A DNA stretch of 64,000 nucleotides from Arthrobacter_M sp030063245 (GTDB lineage Bacteria > Actinomycetota > Actinomycetes > Actinomycetales > Micrococcaceae): positions 3,100,001 through 3,164,000 of the forward strand of contig NZ_CP180316.1 of the NCBI RefSeq assembly GCF_051131705.1, read 5' to 3'. Positions 44,215 to 52,474 of the stretch are shown piece by piece. A program made the position numbers and the translations under genes. Positions within the stretch are counted from its first letter, which is position 1, and every line of letters starts with the position of its first letter. The notes beneath the pieces were generated by a model. The model was given only the letters and a program-made list of their open reading frames with translations, was not told the origin of the DNA and made no database searches.

Positions 44215-45192
44215 ATGAAATACGTCAAACTTGGAAACACTGGAACGGACGTGTCGGCGCTTGCGCTGGGATGTATGAGCTACGGAGACCCGCAGCGAGG
44301 GAACCACGGATGGAGCCTGCCCGAGGATCAATCGCGTCCTTTCATCCGGCAGGCCCTTGAGCTCGGCTTCAATTTCTTTGACACCGCCAATGTCTACTCG
44401 AACGGCTCCAGCGAGGAAATCCTAGGCCGTGCCCTCACCGATTACGGACGCAGAGAAGAACTGGTAATTGCCACCAAAGTCCACGGTCGCATGGCCCCCG
44501 GGGCCAACGGGGCCGGACTGTCCCGCAAACAGATTCTGTGGCAGATCGATGAAAGTCTGCGCCGGCTCGGGACGGACTATGTCGATCTCTACCAGATCCA
44601 CCGATGGGACCCCGAGACGCCGCTGGAGGAGACGCTGGAAGCACTGAACGACGTCGTCCGGTCCGGCAAGGTCCGCTATCTGGGCGCGTCATCCATGTAT
44701 GCCTGGCAGTTCGCCAAGGCGCTGCACACGCAGACAGCAAACGGTTGGGCACGGTTCATCACGATGCAGGACCACTACAACCTGATCAACCGGGAGGAGG
44801 AGCGGGAAATGTATCCGCTGTGCCAGGACCAGAAAATCGGTGTCCTTCCGTGGAGTCCGTTGGCCCGCGGGCGGCTTACGCGGGATTGGGACGCGGCGAC
44901 AACCCGTGCGGGCCTCGATGAGTTCGGCAAGTCCCTGTACCGGCAGGCCGAAGACGCGGACCGGAAGGTTTCCTCAGCCGTGGCGGCGGTGGCCGGCGCC
45001 CGCGGCGTGCCCCGGGCGCAGGTGGCATTGGCCTGGGTCTCGTCGAATCCCGCCGTGACCGCGCCGATTGTCGGCGCGACGAAGCTCAGCCATTTGGACG
45101 ACGCCGTGGCCTCCCTGGAGATCAGTCTCAGCGCCGAAGAGTTATCGACCCTGGAGGAACACTACGTGCCACATGGGGTAGCCGGCTTTTGA
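44215..45192 (+). CDS. Aldo/keto reductase (AKR11/AKR13-like)
   Basis: A 325-residue oxidoreductase. The tetrad is Asp and Tyr in FFDTANVYSNGSSEE, Lys in VIATKVHG and His in DLYQIHRWD. RFITMQDHYNLINREEEREM and VLPWSPLARGRLTRDW are typical of the family. ATG at 44215 has an AGGAGATAACTT site. It follows the broken paralogue by about 100 bases. Substrate not predictable. Confidence 0.92.
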   Translation: MKYVKLGNTGTDVSALALGCMSYGDPQRGNHGWSLPEDQSRPFIRQALELGFNFFDTANVYSNGSSEEILGRALTDYGRREELVIATKVHGRMAPGANGAGLSRKQILWQIDESLRRLGTDYVDLYQIHRWDPETPLEETLEALNDVVRSGKVRYLGASSMYAWQFAKALHTQTANGWARFITMQDHYNLINREEEREMYPLCQDQKIGVLPWSPLARGRLTRDWDAATTRAGLDEFGKSLYRQAEDADRKVSSAVAAVAGARGVPRAQVALAWVSSNPAVTAPIVGATKLSHLDDAVASLEISLSAEELSTLEEHYVPHGVAGF

Positions 45193-45193
45193 G

Positions 45194-45230
45194 CACGATG
45201 TAACCGGCGGGAGACACGATGTAACCGGCG
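45194..45230 (+). repeat. Two direct copies of CACGATGTAACCGGCG
   Basis: Exact 16-base copies at 45194-45209 and 45215-45230, a period of 21 bases, directly after the stop codon of the aldo/keto reductase. Role unknown. Confidence 0.7.
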
Positions 45231-45262
45231 AATAAAGAGAGAGGCATAATCGACTGGAAAGC

Positions 45263-45303
45263 AAGAGGTCCTGACCGGCGTTTCCGCTGGTCAGGGCCTC
45301 TTT
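45263..45303 (-). terminator. Terminator of the tRNA-fMet transcript (copy 1)
   Basis: A long hairpin: arms 45263-45276 and 45289-45303 pair over about 13 bases with one mismatch, and the loop contains GGCGTTTCCGC. It is just after the 3' end of the minus-strand tRNA, with a run of A on the + strand that gives Us in the tRNA transcript, and can also serve the aldo/keto reductase from the other side. Confidence 0.75.
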
Positions 45304-45304
45304 G

Positions 45305-45381
45305 TGGTTGCGGGGACAGGATTTGAACCTGTGACCTCTGGGTTATGAGCCCAGCGAGCTACCGAACTGCTCCACCCCGCG
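45305..45381 (-). tRNA. tRNA-fMet (CAT), copy 1
   Basis: A 77-nt tRNA including an encoded CCA. The reverse strand starts CGCGGGGTGGAGCAGTTCGG and has anticodon CAT at about 45344-45346. The acceptor stem is CGCGGGG/CCCCGCA, with an unpaired C1-A72, and the anticodon stem holds GGG/CCC pairs; both mark an initiator tRNA. A TATAGT-like -10 element lies 12 bases upstream (45393-45398, reverse strand). An identical tRNA lies at 56999-57075. Confidence 0.95.
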
Positions 45382-45574
45382 TCGCTTGCTCAACTATACC
45401 CGCTATTCCGCGGAAGATTGACCACTTCGCCTCGTCGGCCATCGCCATTCGGCGGATCCCGGGTCGAGCGGCAGATGCGATCTCCCACCGACTCCTCAGT
45501 ATTCTCACAGGCCTCGGGCGGACATGGGCATCAATTACCTCCATCAGGCCAGTTGGGAGTGGAAGGATGTCGGT

Positions 45575-46246
45575 ATGCGTGTTCTGCTGGTCGACGATGA
45601 GAAACTGCTGGCCGAAACCATCCGGCGCGGCCTGACCGGCGAAGGCTTCGTCGTCGACGTCGTCCATGACGGGATCAGCGGGCTGTGGGCCGCGACCGAA
45701 AACCCCTATGACGTCGTCGTACTGGATCTGATGCTGCCGGGCAAGCACGGCTACGCGGTGCTGAAGGAACTGCGGGAACGGCAGATCTGGACACCGGTGA
45801 TGATGCTGACGGCCAAGGACGGCGAGTACGACCAGACGGATGCTTTCGATCTGGGCGCCGATGACTACCTGACTAAGCCGTTCAGTTTCCTTGTCCTGGT
45901 GGCGCGACTGCGCGCCCTGATCCGGCGAGGCGCGCCAGAGCGGCCGGTGACCCTCACCGTGGGCACTCTGCTGTTGGATCCGTTGAAGCGGTCCGTCTCC
46001 CGGGACGGGACGCAGATCGCCCTTACGGCCCGGGAATTCGGGCTGCTGTTGTTTTTGATGCGCCATCCGGACGAGGTGGTCTCCAAGGCGGAGATTCTGG
46101 ATAACGTCTGGGATCCAATGTTCGACGGCGGAGATAACGTTGTCGAGGTTTACATCGGTTACTTGCGCCGAAAGATCGATGTGCCCTTCGGGCTTTCAAC
46201 GCTGAGCACCGTGCGGGGCATGGGGTACCGGCTGTCCTCCGACTGA
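45575..46246 (+). CDS. OmpR/PhoB-family response regulator (orphan)
   Basis: A 223-residue regulator. The receiver domain begins MRVLLVDDEKLLAETIRRGL, has the phosphorylated Asp near residue 51 (YDVVVLDLMLPG) and the Lys near 101 (DYLTKPF). The winged-helix domain has LTAREFGLLLFLMRHPDEVV and GGDNVVEVYIGYLRRKIDVP. The ATG at 45575 has an AAGGATG site. No histidine kinase gene follows; the next sequence is a hydrolase scrap, so the partner may have been lost or lies elsewhere. Confidence 0.9.
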   Translation: MRVLLVDDEKLLAETIRRGLTGEGFVVDVVHDGISGLWAATENPYDVVVLDLMLPGKHGYAVLKELRERQIWTPVMMLTAKDGEYDQTDAFDLGADDYLTKPFSFLVLVARLRALIRRGAPERPVTLTVGTLLLDPLKRSVSRDGTQIALTAREFGLLLFLMRHPDEVVSKAEILDNVWDPMFDGGDNVVEVYIGYLRRKIDVPFGLSTLSTVRGMGYRLSSD

Positions 46247-46321
46247 CCAGTGCCAGGCGTCGGTTGAGGACCGGATTAGCAGCAACGCCGCGAAGCTTGC
46301 CGGTGTCAGCTACCCGACACG

Positions 46322-46519
46322 ATGCCGGTCCTCACCTTCCTTGCGCACGACTCGCTGGACAGCAATCCGAAATGGCTCGACCTCCATGAGCGTCAGCTGA
46401 GCAAAGTGAAACGCCACGAAATTGTCGCGCTCAGGAGAGGTCACTATCCCCACTGGTCGGAGTCTACTGCTATGGCCAAGAAGATCAAAGATTTCCTCAA
46501 CGCCGTTTCCAAGCCGTGA
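46322..46519 (+). pseudogene. C-terminal remnant of an alpha/beta hydrolase
   Basis: A 65-codon frame reads MPVLTFLAHDSLDSNPKWLD and RGHYPHWSESTAMAKKIKDF. This matches the end of alpha/beta hydrolases, where a strand with the catalytic acid is followed by the GGHY-type His loop. The N-terminal nucleophile-elbow part is absent. Upstream bases back to about 46260 may belong to it. Likely a decayed gene, not a functional small protein. Confidence 0.55.
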
Positions 46520-46638
46520 ACATTCTCGTTTCCAGCGCGGCCGCGGCCGGGACGTCAGGAACCTCATTCTTCCTGGCCAAGCCCGGCGGGCTTTCTGCAT
46601 CCGGGGAGCAGCGGGGAGACCGGGCGAGGGGCGGCCCG

Positions 46639-47415
46639 TTATCGGTGGTTAAAGTCGGCCGCCCGCTTTTCCATAAACGCCGTCATGCCCTCTTTCTGGT
46701 CCTCGGTGGCAAAGCAGGCGTAGATGAACCGGCGCTCCATGTGCACGCCTTCTGCCAGAGAGGTTTCAAATGCCGCGTTGACGGCTTCCTTGGCGATCAT
46801 TGTCGCCGGCTTGGACATGGCGGCAATGGTTTCGGCCGTGGCGATGGCGCCGGCGAGCAGGTCGTCCACCGGCACCACCCGGGCCACCAGCCCGGACCGC
46901 TCCGCCTCTTCGGCACCCATGACGCGGCCGGTCAGCACCATTTCCATGGCTTTGGCCTTACCGATGGCGCGGGTCAGCCGCTGGGAGCCGCCCATCCCGG
47001 GAATCACGCCGAGCTTGATTTCGGGCTGTCCGAACTTGGCGTTGTCCGCGGCAATGATGAAGTCGCAGATCATGGCCAGTTCACAGCCCCCGCCCAGTGC
47101 GTGACCGGCGACGGCGGCAATCATGGGCGTCCGGACCCGCGCCAGTTCGTCCCAGGCGGAGAACCAGTCAGCCAGGTACATGTCCACCAGGGACTTCCCG
47201 GCCATCTCCTTGATATCCGCACCGGCGGCAAAGGCACGGGATGATCCGGTGATGACGATTGCACCCGTGCCCGGATCCTTGTCGAAGGCCCGCGCCGCCG
47301 CAACGATTTCGTGGCCCATGTCGTCGGTGAGTGCGTTCAGGGCCTCCGGCCGGTTGAGCGTGATGATGCCGACCCGGCCACGCTGCTCGGTAAGGATCGA
47401 AAGATAGTCGCTCAT
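46639..47415 (-). CDS. Enoyl-CoA hydratase (crotonase family)
   Basis: A 258-residue enzyme that hydrates 2-enoyl-CoA. The oxyanion-hole residues are in SRAFAAGADIKEMA and AVAGHALGGGCELAMICDF. The catalytic glutamates fit ECH: E in GGGCELAM and in GQPEIKLGVIPGMGGSQRL. RSGLVARVVP follows. It is the last gene of the valine-type operon, overlapping mmsB by four bases. It probably hydrates methacrylyl-CoA or short enoyl-CoAs. Confidence 0.92.
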   Translation of the reverse strand: MSDYLSILTEQRGRVGIITLNRPEALNALTDDMGHEIVAAARAFDKDPGTGAIVITGSSRAFAAGADIKEMAGKSLVDMYLADWFSAWDELARVRTPMIAAVAGHALGGGCELAMICDFIIAADNAKFGQPEIKLGVIPGMGGSQRLTRAIGKAKAMEMVLTGRVMGAEEAERSGLVARVVPVDDLLAGAIATAETIAAMSKPATMIAKEAVNAAFETSLAEGVHMERRFIYACFATEDQKEGMTAFMEKRAADFNHR

Positions 47416-48125
47416 GCCTGCGTCCTGTTCTGTGCTGGGTTCTGCGCCGTGCCGTGCCCTGTGTTCCGACCTGCGGTCTGCGCTGCGGCGCGGATGTCAT
47501 TGATGATTCCGGAGAAGTCGGTCCCGGCGCCGGCGCCCTCGGCGAACCGGCGGTGGATCTCCTCGGCCCGGCTGCCCAGCTCCGCCACCACGCCGGTCGC
47601 TTCGAGCGCCTGCGCGGCCTGCCCGGCGCCGGGGCCGCCACAGTGCACAATCCGCTTGCCCATCACGTCAAAAATCTCCGCGGCGTCGGCAAAGTCGCCG
47701 GCATCCCCGCCCACCCTGAACGTCAACGACCCGGCCTCGGCGCCCGCCACTCCACCAGACACCGGGGCATCCAGCCCACGGTGTCCTGCTGCCAGGACCA
47801 TGTCGTGAGCGACGCGGGCATCGGCCACGGCAATGGTGGAACATTCCAAAAATAGGGACCCCGGTGCCGCCGCGGCCAGCAGCCCGTCGGACCCCTGATA
47901 GGCGGCAAGGACGTGTTGGCCAGCCGGCAGCATGGTAATGATCACCTCGGCCCCCGTGACCGCCTCCGCGCCTGACTCGGCGATCGTCAGGCCGTCGGTC
48001 CGGGCCGCGTCCACGGCCGCCGGTACAACATCGAAACCCGTGACCAAGTACCCGGCTCGGACAAGGTTAGCGGCCATCGGCGCCCCCATATGGCCCAGCC
48101 CGATGAACGCGATTGCCCTGCTCAT
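47412..48125 (-). CDS. mmsB: 3-hydroxyisobutyrate dehydrogenase with internal in-frame deletion
   Basis: A 237-residue MmsB-like protein; the family is usually near 290-300. The Rossmann half is intact: IAFIGLGHMGAPMAANLVRA, TMLPAGQHVLAAYQG, LFLECSTIAVADA, LDAPVSGGVAGAEAGSLTF and VGGDAGDF. At residues 168-175 the chain jumps from GAGQAA to the late motif ALEATGVVAELGSRAEEIHR and DFSGIINDI. The segment that normally starts KxxNN, with the catalytic lysine and most of the helical domain (about 85 residues), is missing, but the frame is kept. The product is probably inactive. Its ATG overlaps the stop of the HIBYL-CoA hydrolase gene by four bases. A 25-residue Gln/Asn/Thr-rich tail ends it. Confidence 0.85.
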   Translation of the reverse strand: MSRAIAFIGLGHMGAPMAANLVRAGYLVTGFDVVPAAVDAARTDGLTIAESGAEAVTGAEVIITMLPAGQHVLAAYQGSDGLLAAAAPGSLFLECSTIAVADARVAHDMVLAAGHRGLDAPVSGGVAGAEAGSLTFRVGGDAGDFADAAEIFDVMGKRIVHCGGPGAGQAAQALEATGVVAELGSRAEEIHRRFAEGAGAGTDFSGIINDIRAAAQTAGRNTGHGTAQNPAQNRTQA

Positions 48126-49189
48126 GATGCTGCCTCCGATCGTGCCGGGACGAAGCTTAGACCGAGCTCGTCCGGGCCCAAGTCCTGGAAGGAATGTTCC
48201 ACGTCCGCCGCGGACACATCCGCCAAGGTGGCGGGGTCCCACGCCGGATTGCGGTCTTTGTCGACCAGTTGTGCGCGGATCCCCTCCGCAAAGTCGGGCC
48301 AACTCAGCGCGTGCAGAGATACCCGGTAGTCCTGATTCAGCACCGCCTCCAGGCTGTCCATGCTCCTGGCGCGCCGCAGCGCCGCCAGCGTCACGCTCAG
48401 CGCGGTGGGCGACTTTGCCCGGATTGCTTCGGCCGCGCGCGCAGCCTCCAGCTGCCCAAGGTGGGCCAGCCGCTCAAGGATGGTGCCGACGTCGTCCCCG
48501 TCATAGGCCTGGTCGATCCAGTCCCGCTGCTGAGACAACGGCGATTCCGGCGTCACCTGCGCGTAACGGCCGACGACGGCGCGTGCGGGCCGTTCGGCCA
48601 GCCCACCGATGAGCGCGGGCAGGTCGGCGGAGTCCACAAAGTGGTCGGCCAGGCCCATCGCCATGGCGTCGGCGCCGTTGATCATGCCGGCGGTCAGGGC
48701 TGCGTGCGTGCCCAACTCGCCCGGCGCGCGTGAGAGCAGATACAGGCCGCCGACGTCCGGGACAAAACCGATGCCCGTTTCCGGCATGCCCACCCGGGAG
48801 CGTTCGGTGACAACGCGGATGGCGGCGTGCGCGGAAATACCCACTCCCCCGCCCAGGACCACTCCGTCCATCAAGGTCACGATCGGTTTGGGATAACGTT
48901 TGATCCTGGCGTTGAGAATGTATTCGTCGCGCCAGAAGGCGGCGCTTTCCGTGCCACCAAGGCGGGCGTCACGATAGATCGCCACGATGTCACCGCCGGC
49001 GCACAAGCCGCGCTCACCGGACCCGGAGATCAGAACGGTGCTGACGTCGTCGTCATTTTCCCAGGCATCCAGGGAGTCGGCGACCGCGGCGATCATGCCG
49101 TGCGTCAGGGCGTTCAAGGCCTTGGGCCGATTCAGGATCAGGTGGCCCAGGTGACCGGCTCGGTGCACCAGAACGTCGTCATTGTTCAT
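48122..49189 (-). CDS. 3-hydroxyisobutyryl-CoA hydrolase
   Basis: A 355-residue crotonase-fold enzyme that frees 3-hydroxyisobutyrate from its CoA thioester in valine breakdown. Motifs: LGHLILNRPKALNALTHGMI, GLCAGGDIVAIYRDA, VVLGGGVGISAHA, the catalytic Glu/Asp region GMPETGIGFVPDVGGLYLLS, and a C-terminal HIBCH extension (SLHALSWPDFAEGIRAQLVD, DKDRNPAWDP). The length is normal for HIBCH and longer than enoyl-CoA hydratases. Overlaps mmsB and the acyl-CoA dehydrogenase by four bases at each end. Confidence 0.92.
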   Translation of the reverse strand: MNNDDVLVHRAGHLGHLILNRPKALNALTHGMIAAVADSLDAWENDDDVSTVLISGSGERGLCAGGDIVAIYRDARLGGTESAAFWRDEYILNARIKRYPKPIVTLMDGVVLGGGVGISAHAAIRVVTERSRVGMPETGIGFVPDVGGLYLLSRAPGELGTHAALTAGMINGADAMAMGLADHFVDSADLPALIGGLAERPARAVVGRYAQVTPESPLSQQRDWIDQAYDGDDVGTILERLAHLGQLEAARAAEAIRAKSPTALSVTLAALRRARSMDSLEAVLNQDYRVSLHALSWPDFAEGIRAQLVDKDRNPAWDPATLADVSAADVEHSFQDLGPDELGLSFVPARSEAAS

Positions 49190-50328
49190 TTCTTAGTCTC
49201 CACTGCCAGCCGGCCCACTATTAAGCGCATGATCTCGTTGCTGCCTTCCAGGATCTGATGGACGCGCAAATCCCGCACGATCTTCTCCAGGCCATACTCC
49301 GCCAAATAGCCGTAGCCGCCATGGAGCTGGAGGGCTTTGTTGGCCACGTTGAAGCCGGCGTCCGTGGCCACACGCTTGGCCATCGCGCACAGCCTCACGG
49401 TGTCTGCGGCTCCGCGATCCAGGGCTTCGGCGGCGCGCAGCACCAGGGTCCGCGCCGTTTCCAGCTCGGTGTCCATGTCCGCAATCTCGAAAAGCAGGGC
49501 CTGCTTGCTGATCAGGGTTCCGCCAAAGGCCGTGCGCTCCTTCAGATACGCGATGGACTTGTCCAGGGCGGCCTGGCCACCGCCCAGGGAGCAGGCGGCG
49601 ATGTTGATCCGGCCGCCGTTGAGTCCCTTCATGGCAATGCCAAATCCGCTGCCTTCGGCCCCCAGCCGGTTGGCCACGGGGACGCGAACATCCTCAAAAA
49701 TGACTTGGCGGGTGGGCTGTGCGTTCCACCCCATTTTCTTTTCGTTCGGCCCGAACGACAGACCCTGAAGGTTTGCCGGTACCACGATGGCCGTGATGCC
49801 GTGGCTGCCCGTGTCGGCTGTCCGTGCCATGACCAGATAGAAGCCGGCAGCACCGGCGCCGGAGATGAACTGTTTCGTCCCGTTCAGAACGTAATCGTCG
49901 CCGTCGCGCACCGCCTGGGTGCTCAGCGCCGCGGCGTCTGAACCGGCCCCCGGTTCCGTCAGGCAATAGCTCCCCAACGCCTCCATAGACGCCAGCTGCG
50001 GCACCCAATTGGCCCGCTGCTCGGCATTGCCAAAGGCGTCGATCATCCACACCACCATGTTGTGGATGGAGATGTACGCCGCGATGGTGGGGTCAGCTTT
50101 GGCCAGCTCCTCAAAAATCAGCACGGCATCGGTGCGCGTGAGCCCGGATCCGCCGTACTCTTCGCTCACATAGATTCCGCCCATGCCCAGCGTGCCCGCT
50201 TCGCGCAGGACGTCCACCGGGAAATGCTTCGTCTCATCCCAATATGCACTGTGCGGGGAAATGGCCCCGCCGGCAAAGTCGCGCACCATCGCCACCATGG
50301 CTTGCTGGTCCTCCGTGCGTTCAAACAT
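49186..50328 (-). CDS. Acyl-CoA dehydrogenase (isobutyryl-CoA dehydrogenase-like)
   Basis: A 380-residue FAD enzyme. It has YCLTEPGAGSDAAALST (FAD site), GLNGGRINIAACSLGGGQAA, QLHGGYGYLAEYGLEKIVRD and the catalytic-base region ILEGSNEIMRLIV. With HIBYL-CoA hydrolase, mmsB and an enoyl-CoA hydratase downstream, the likely substrate is isobutyryl-CoA from valine. Electrons go to the ETF encoded upstream at 51491-53302. First gene of the four-gene unit. Confidence 0.92.
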   Translation of the reverse strand: MFERTEDQQAMVAMVRDFAGGAISPHSAYWDETKHFPVDVLREAGTLGMGGIYVSEEYGGSGLTRTDAVLIFEELAKADPTIAAYISIHNMVVWMIDAFGNAEQRANWVPQLASMEALGSYCLTEPGAGSDAAALSTQAVRDGDDYVLNGTKQFISGAGAAGFYLVMARTADTGSHGITAIVVPANLQGLSFGPNEKKMGWNAQPTRQVIFEDVRVPVANRLGAEGSGFGIAMKGLNGGRINIAACSLGGGQAALDKSIAYLKERTAFGGTLISKQALLFEIADMDTELETARTLVLRAAEALDRGAADTVRLCAMAKRVATDAGFNVANKALQLHGGYGYLAEYGLEKIVRDLRVHQILEGSNEIMRLIVGRLAVETKK

Positions 50329-50450
50329 GGGCGCTCCTTTGTCTGGCTGGACGGCTGGCCTGCTGTGGAACCATTTGATTGGACAGCTATCTACTCGCCG
50401 TTCCGTTAACTACTTACTCCTGAGGACGGTAGGTACTTATGATGCCCAGA

Positions 50451-50517
50451 GACTACTTGCTTACGGTCCGGGGACCACTTGCTCAGGGTTCCGGGGACTA
50501 CTTGCTCACGGTTCCGG
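50451..50517 (-). repeat. Three tandem copies of the 3' end of the cytochrome b gene
   Basis: Copies at 50451-50472, 50473-50495 and 50496-50517 (22, 23 and 22 bases) share GAC(T/C)ACTTGCT and GGTTCCGG-like parts on the + strand. The third is the end of the cytochrome gene itself and encodes the last residues SGTVSK plus the stop. The others lie just beyond the stop and repeat that coding end with changes. Replication slippage is the likely origin. Confidence 0.75.
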
Positions 50518-51430
50518 ACAAGGCCGCCACCGGTCGCAGGAAGAGCGGCCGGGCCAGGAACCAGGCGGCCACGATCACCAGAAGGGAAGCTGCGAAGATG
50601 CCGAACCCCACCCAATTGATGTCGTCGCTGCTGCCGTACATATGGTTGAGGTTGCGCAGCGCCCCGGTGGCGAGAACCAAAGTGACGTGCACGATGATGA
50701 ACAGCACGAAGTACAGCATGACCGGGAAGTGCAGCGACCGGGCGGCCTCGATGCGGTATGCCTTGTTCAGCTTCTCCGCCTTCTTTGGCCAGGCCGAGGA
50801 CATGCGCAGCCCGGTGATGATGGCCAAGGGTGCGGCAATGAACACTGTCACAAAGTAGGTCAGCAGCTGCAGTGCGTTGTAGTTGACCCAGCCGTCCTCG
50901 ATTGGCCAGCTAAGGGACGCGTACTGCAGGGCGGCGGAGACGGCGTTCGGGAACACGTCCCACCTGGTCGGGATGATCCGCATCCACTGTCCGGTGGCAA
51001 ACAACACAATCACAAAGATGAGGCCGTTGAGCACCCACAGAGCGTCCAGGCTCAGGTGGAACCACAGGTCCAAACTCATCTTGACGGGCGCATTCCTGGT
51101 CCGGATCAGGCCCTTGTTGTTCCTGATCCAGTGCGCCGGCGGCCGCTTGGCGGTGCGCACCTGCCAGCCGGACCGGATGATCAGTACGATGAAGAACACA
51201 TTCAGGAAGTGCTGCCAGGCCAGCCAGGCCGGAAAGCCCACGGGGGCGCTGTCCGGCAGACGCGATTGCCCGGGATAGTCGGTCAGGAAGGACTGCACAC
51301 CCGACAAACCCGTGAACCATTTGGCCAGCAACACCACAACCAGCAGGCCACTGACCACTGCCGGCACAATCCAAATGAACCTGGACCACTTACTCTTCGT
51401 CGATGACGAATTCTTCACTGCTGTGGGCAT
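50498..51430 (-). CDS. Membrane cytochrome b/b6-like protein
   Basis: A 310-residue multi-span membrane protein. Four or five helices are visible: IVPAVVSGLLVVVLLA, WQHFLNVFFIVLIIRSG, LWVLNGLIFVIVLF, LLTYFVTVFIAAPLAIITG and FPVMLYFVLFIIVHVTLVLA. Histidines in WQHFLN, WFHLSLD, SLHFPVM and IIVHVTL could ligate two b hemes, as in b561-type proteins. It follows etfBA on the same strand by 60 bases, so it may receive electrons from this ETF, a role usually held by ETF-quinone oxidoreductase. This is inference. ATG at 51430 is weakly supported by a GAGG upstream. Confidence 0.82.
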   Translation of the reverse strand: MPTAVKNSSSTKSKWSRFIWIVPAVVSGLLVVVLLAKWFTGLSGVQSFLTDYPGQSRLPDSAPVGFPAWLAWQHFLNVFFIVLIIRSGWQVRTAKRPPAHWIRNNKGLIRTRNAPVKMSLDLWFHLSLDALWVLNGLIFVIVLFATGQWMRIIPTRWDVFPNAVSAALQYASLSWPIEDGWVNYNALQLLTYFVTVFIAAPLAIITGLRMSSAWPKKAEKLNKAYRIEAARSLHFPVMLYFVLFIIVHVTLVLATGALRNLNHMYGSSDDINWVGFGIFAASLLVIVAAWFLARPLFLRPVAALSGTVSK

Positions 51431-51490
51431 CTTCTAAGGAACCTCTCGGCGAAGTGTGGCGGGCACGGACGCAGCTGTTTCCACCGTTCG

Positions 51491-52462
51491 TCAGCTGGTC
51501 CGGGCGTTGAGAGCGTCGATGAGTTTCGGCACCACCGTGAAGACGTCTCCCACAATGCCAAAATCCGCCACGTCAAAGATGGGTGCGTCCCCGTCCTTGT
51601 TGATGGCCACGATGGTCTTGGCGGTCTGCATGCCGGCCCGATGCTGGATGGCACCAGAAATGCCCAAGGCGATATACAGGTGCGGGGACACACTGGCACC
51701 GGTCTGTCCGACCTGCGCCGTGTGGCCAATAAAACCGGCGTCGACGGCGGCGCGCGAGGCTCCGACGGCGGCCCCCAACGCGTCGGCCAGTTGCTCCACC
51801 AGCACAAAGTTCTGCGCTGAACCCAAGCCGCGGCCGCCGGACACCACTGTGGCCGCGCCGCGCAGTTCCGGCCGGGCCAAAATGGCGGCTTCGTCGTTGA
51901 ATCCGTCAATGACGGCAGCGTTTCCCTGTTCGACCGTCAGGGAAACCGCACTGACCTCCGGGGTGGCTGCGGGTGCGTGATCGTCGATGGCACCTGAACG
52001 GAGGGTGATGATGGGCAGCCCCACGTCCACTGCGGATTCAACGGTGTACGCACCCCCGAAAACCGAGTGCAGGGCCACGACTTTCCCGGCGTCGGCGCGC
52101 ACGTCCACGGCGTCGGCCAGCAGACCGCCGCCGGTTCGCACAGCCAACCGGGCGGCCACCTCGCGCCCGTCCACGGAATTGGCCAGCACGACCGCGGACG
52201 GCTGCAGAGCACGGACGGCCTCACTCAACGCTTCCAGCGCCGGGATCACCAGAACGGCACCGGCCGCCGCTGTCACCGCAGCGTAAATCTGTGCCGCACC
52301 CAGCCCGCCAAGCCGGGCGACGTCGTCGTCCGTCAATGCCGTGGCGGTGGCAACCACGGCGACCGGCGTGCCCAACTTCGCGGCTGCGGCAAGCAATCCG
52401 CGGGTGGAGCCGGCGATTTCGCCGCGGTGGGACATTTCCACAAGTGCCAGAACGTTCGACAT
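51491..52462 (-). CDS. etfA: Electron transfer flavoprotein alpha subunit (copy 2)
   Basis: A 323-residue FAD-binding subunit. C-terminal FAD motifs are ATVVSGGRGLGSAQNFVLVE, GASRAAVDAGFIGHTAQVG, SVSPHLYIALGISGAIQHRA and TAKTIVAINKDGDAPIFDVA. It differs from copy 1 in the N-terminal half, where it reads NVLALVEMSHRGEIAGSTRG. 12 bases after etfB. Lies between the acyl-CoA catabolic operon and a MarR regulator gene, so it is likely the ETF for those dehydrogenases. Confidence 0.93.
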   Translation of the reverse strand: MSNVLALVEMSHRGEIAGSTRGLLAAAAKLGTPVAVVATATALTDDDVARLGGLGAAQIYAAVTAAAGAVLVIPALEALSEAVRALQPSAVVLANSVDGREVAARLAVRTGGGLLADAVDVRADAGKVVALHSVFGGAYTVESAVDVGLPIITLRSGAIDDHAPAATPEVSAVSLTVEQGNAAVIDGFNDEAAILARPELRGAATVVSGGRGLGSAQNFVLVEQLADALGAAVGASRAAVDAGFIGHTAQVGQTGASVSPHLYIALGISGAIQHRAGMQTAKTIVAINKDGDAPIFDVADFGIVGDVFTVVPKLIDALNARTS

Positions 52463-52474
52463 TCTTTTCCTCCC

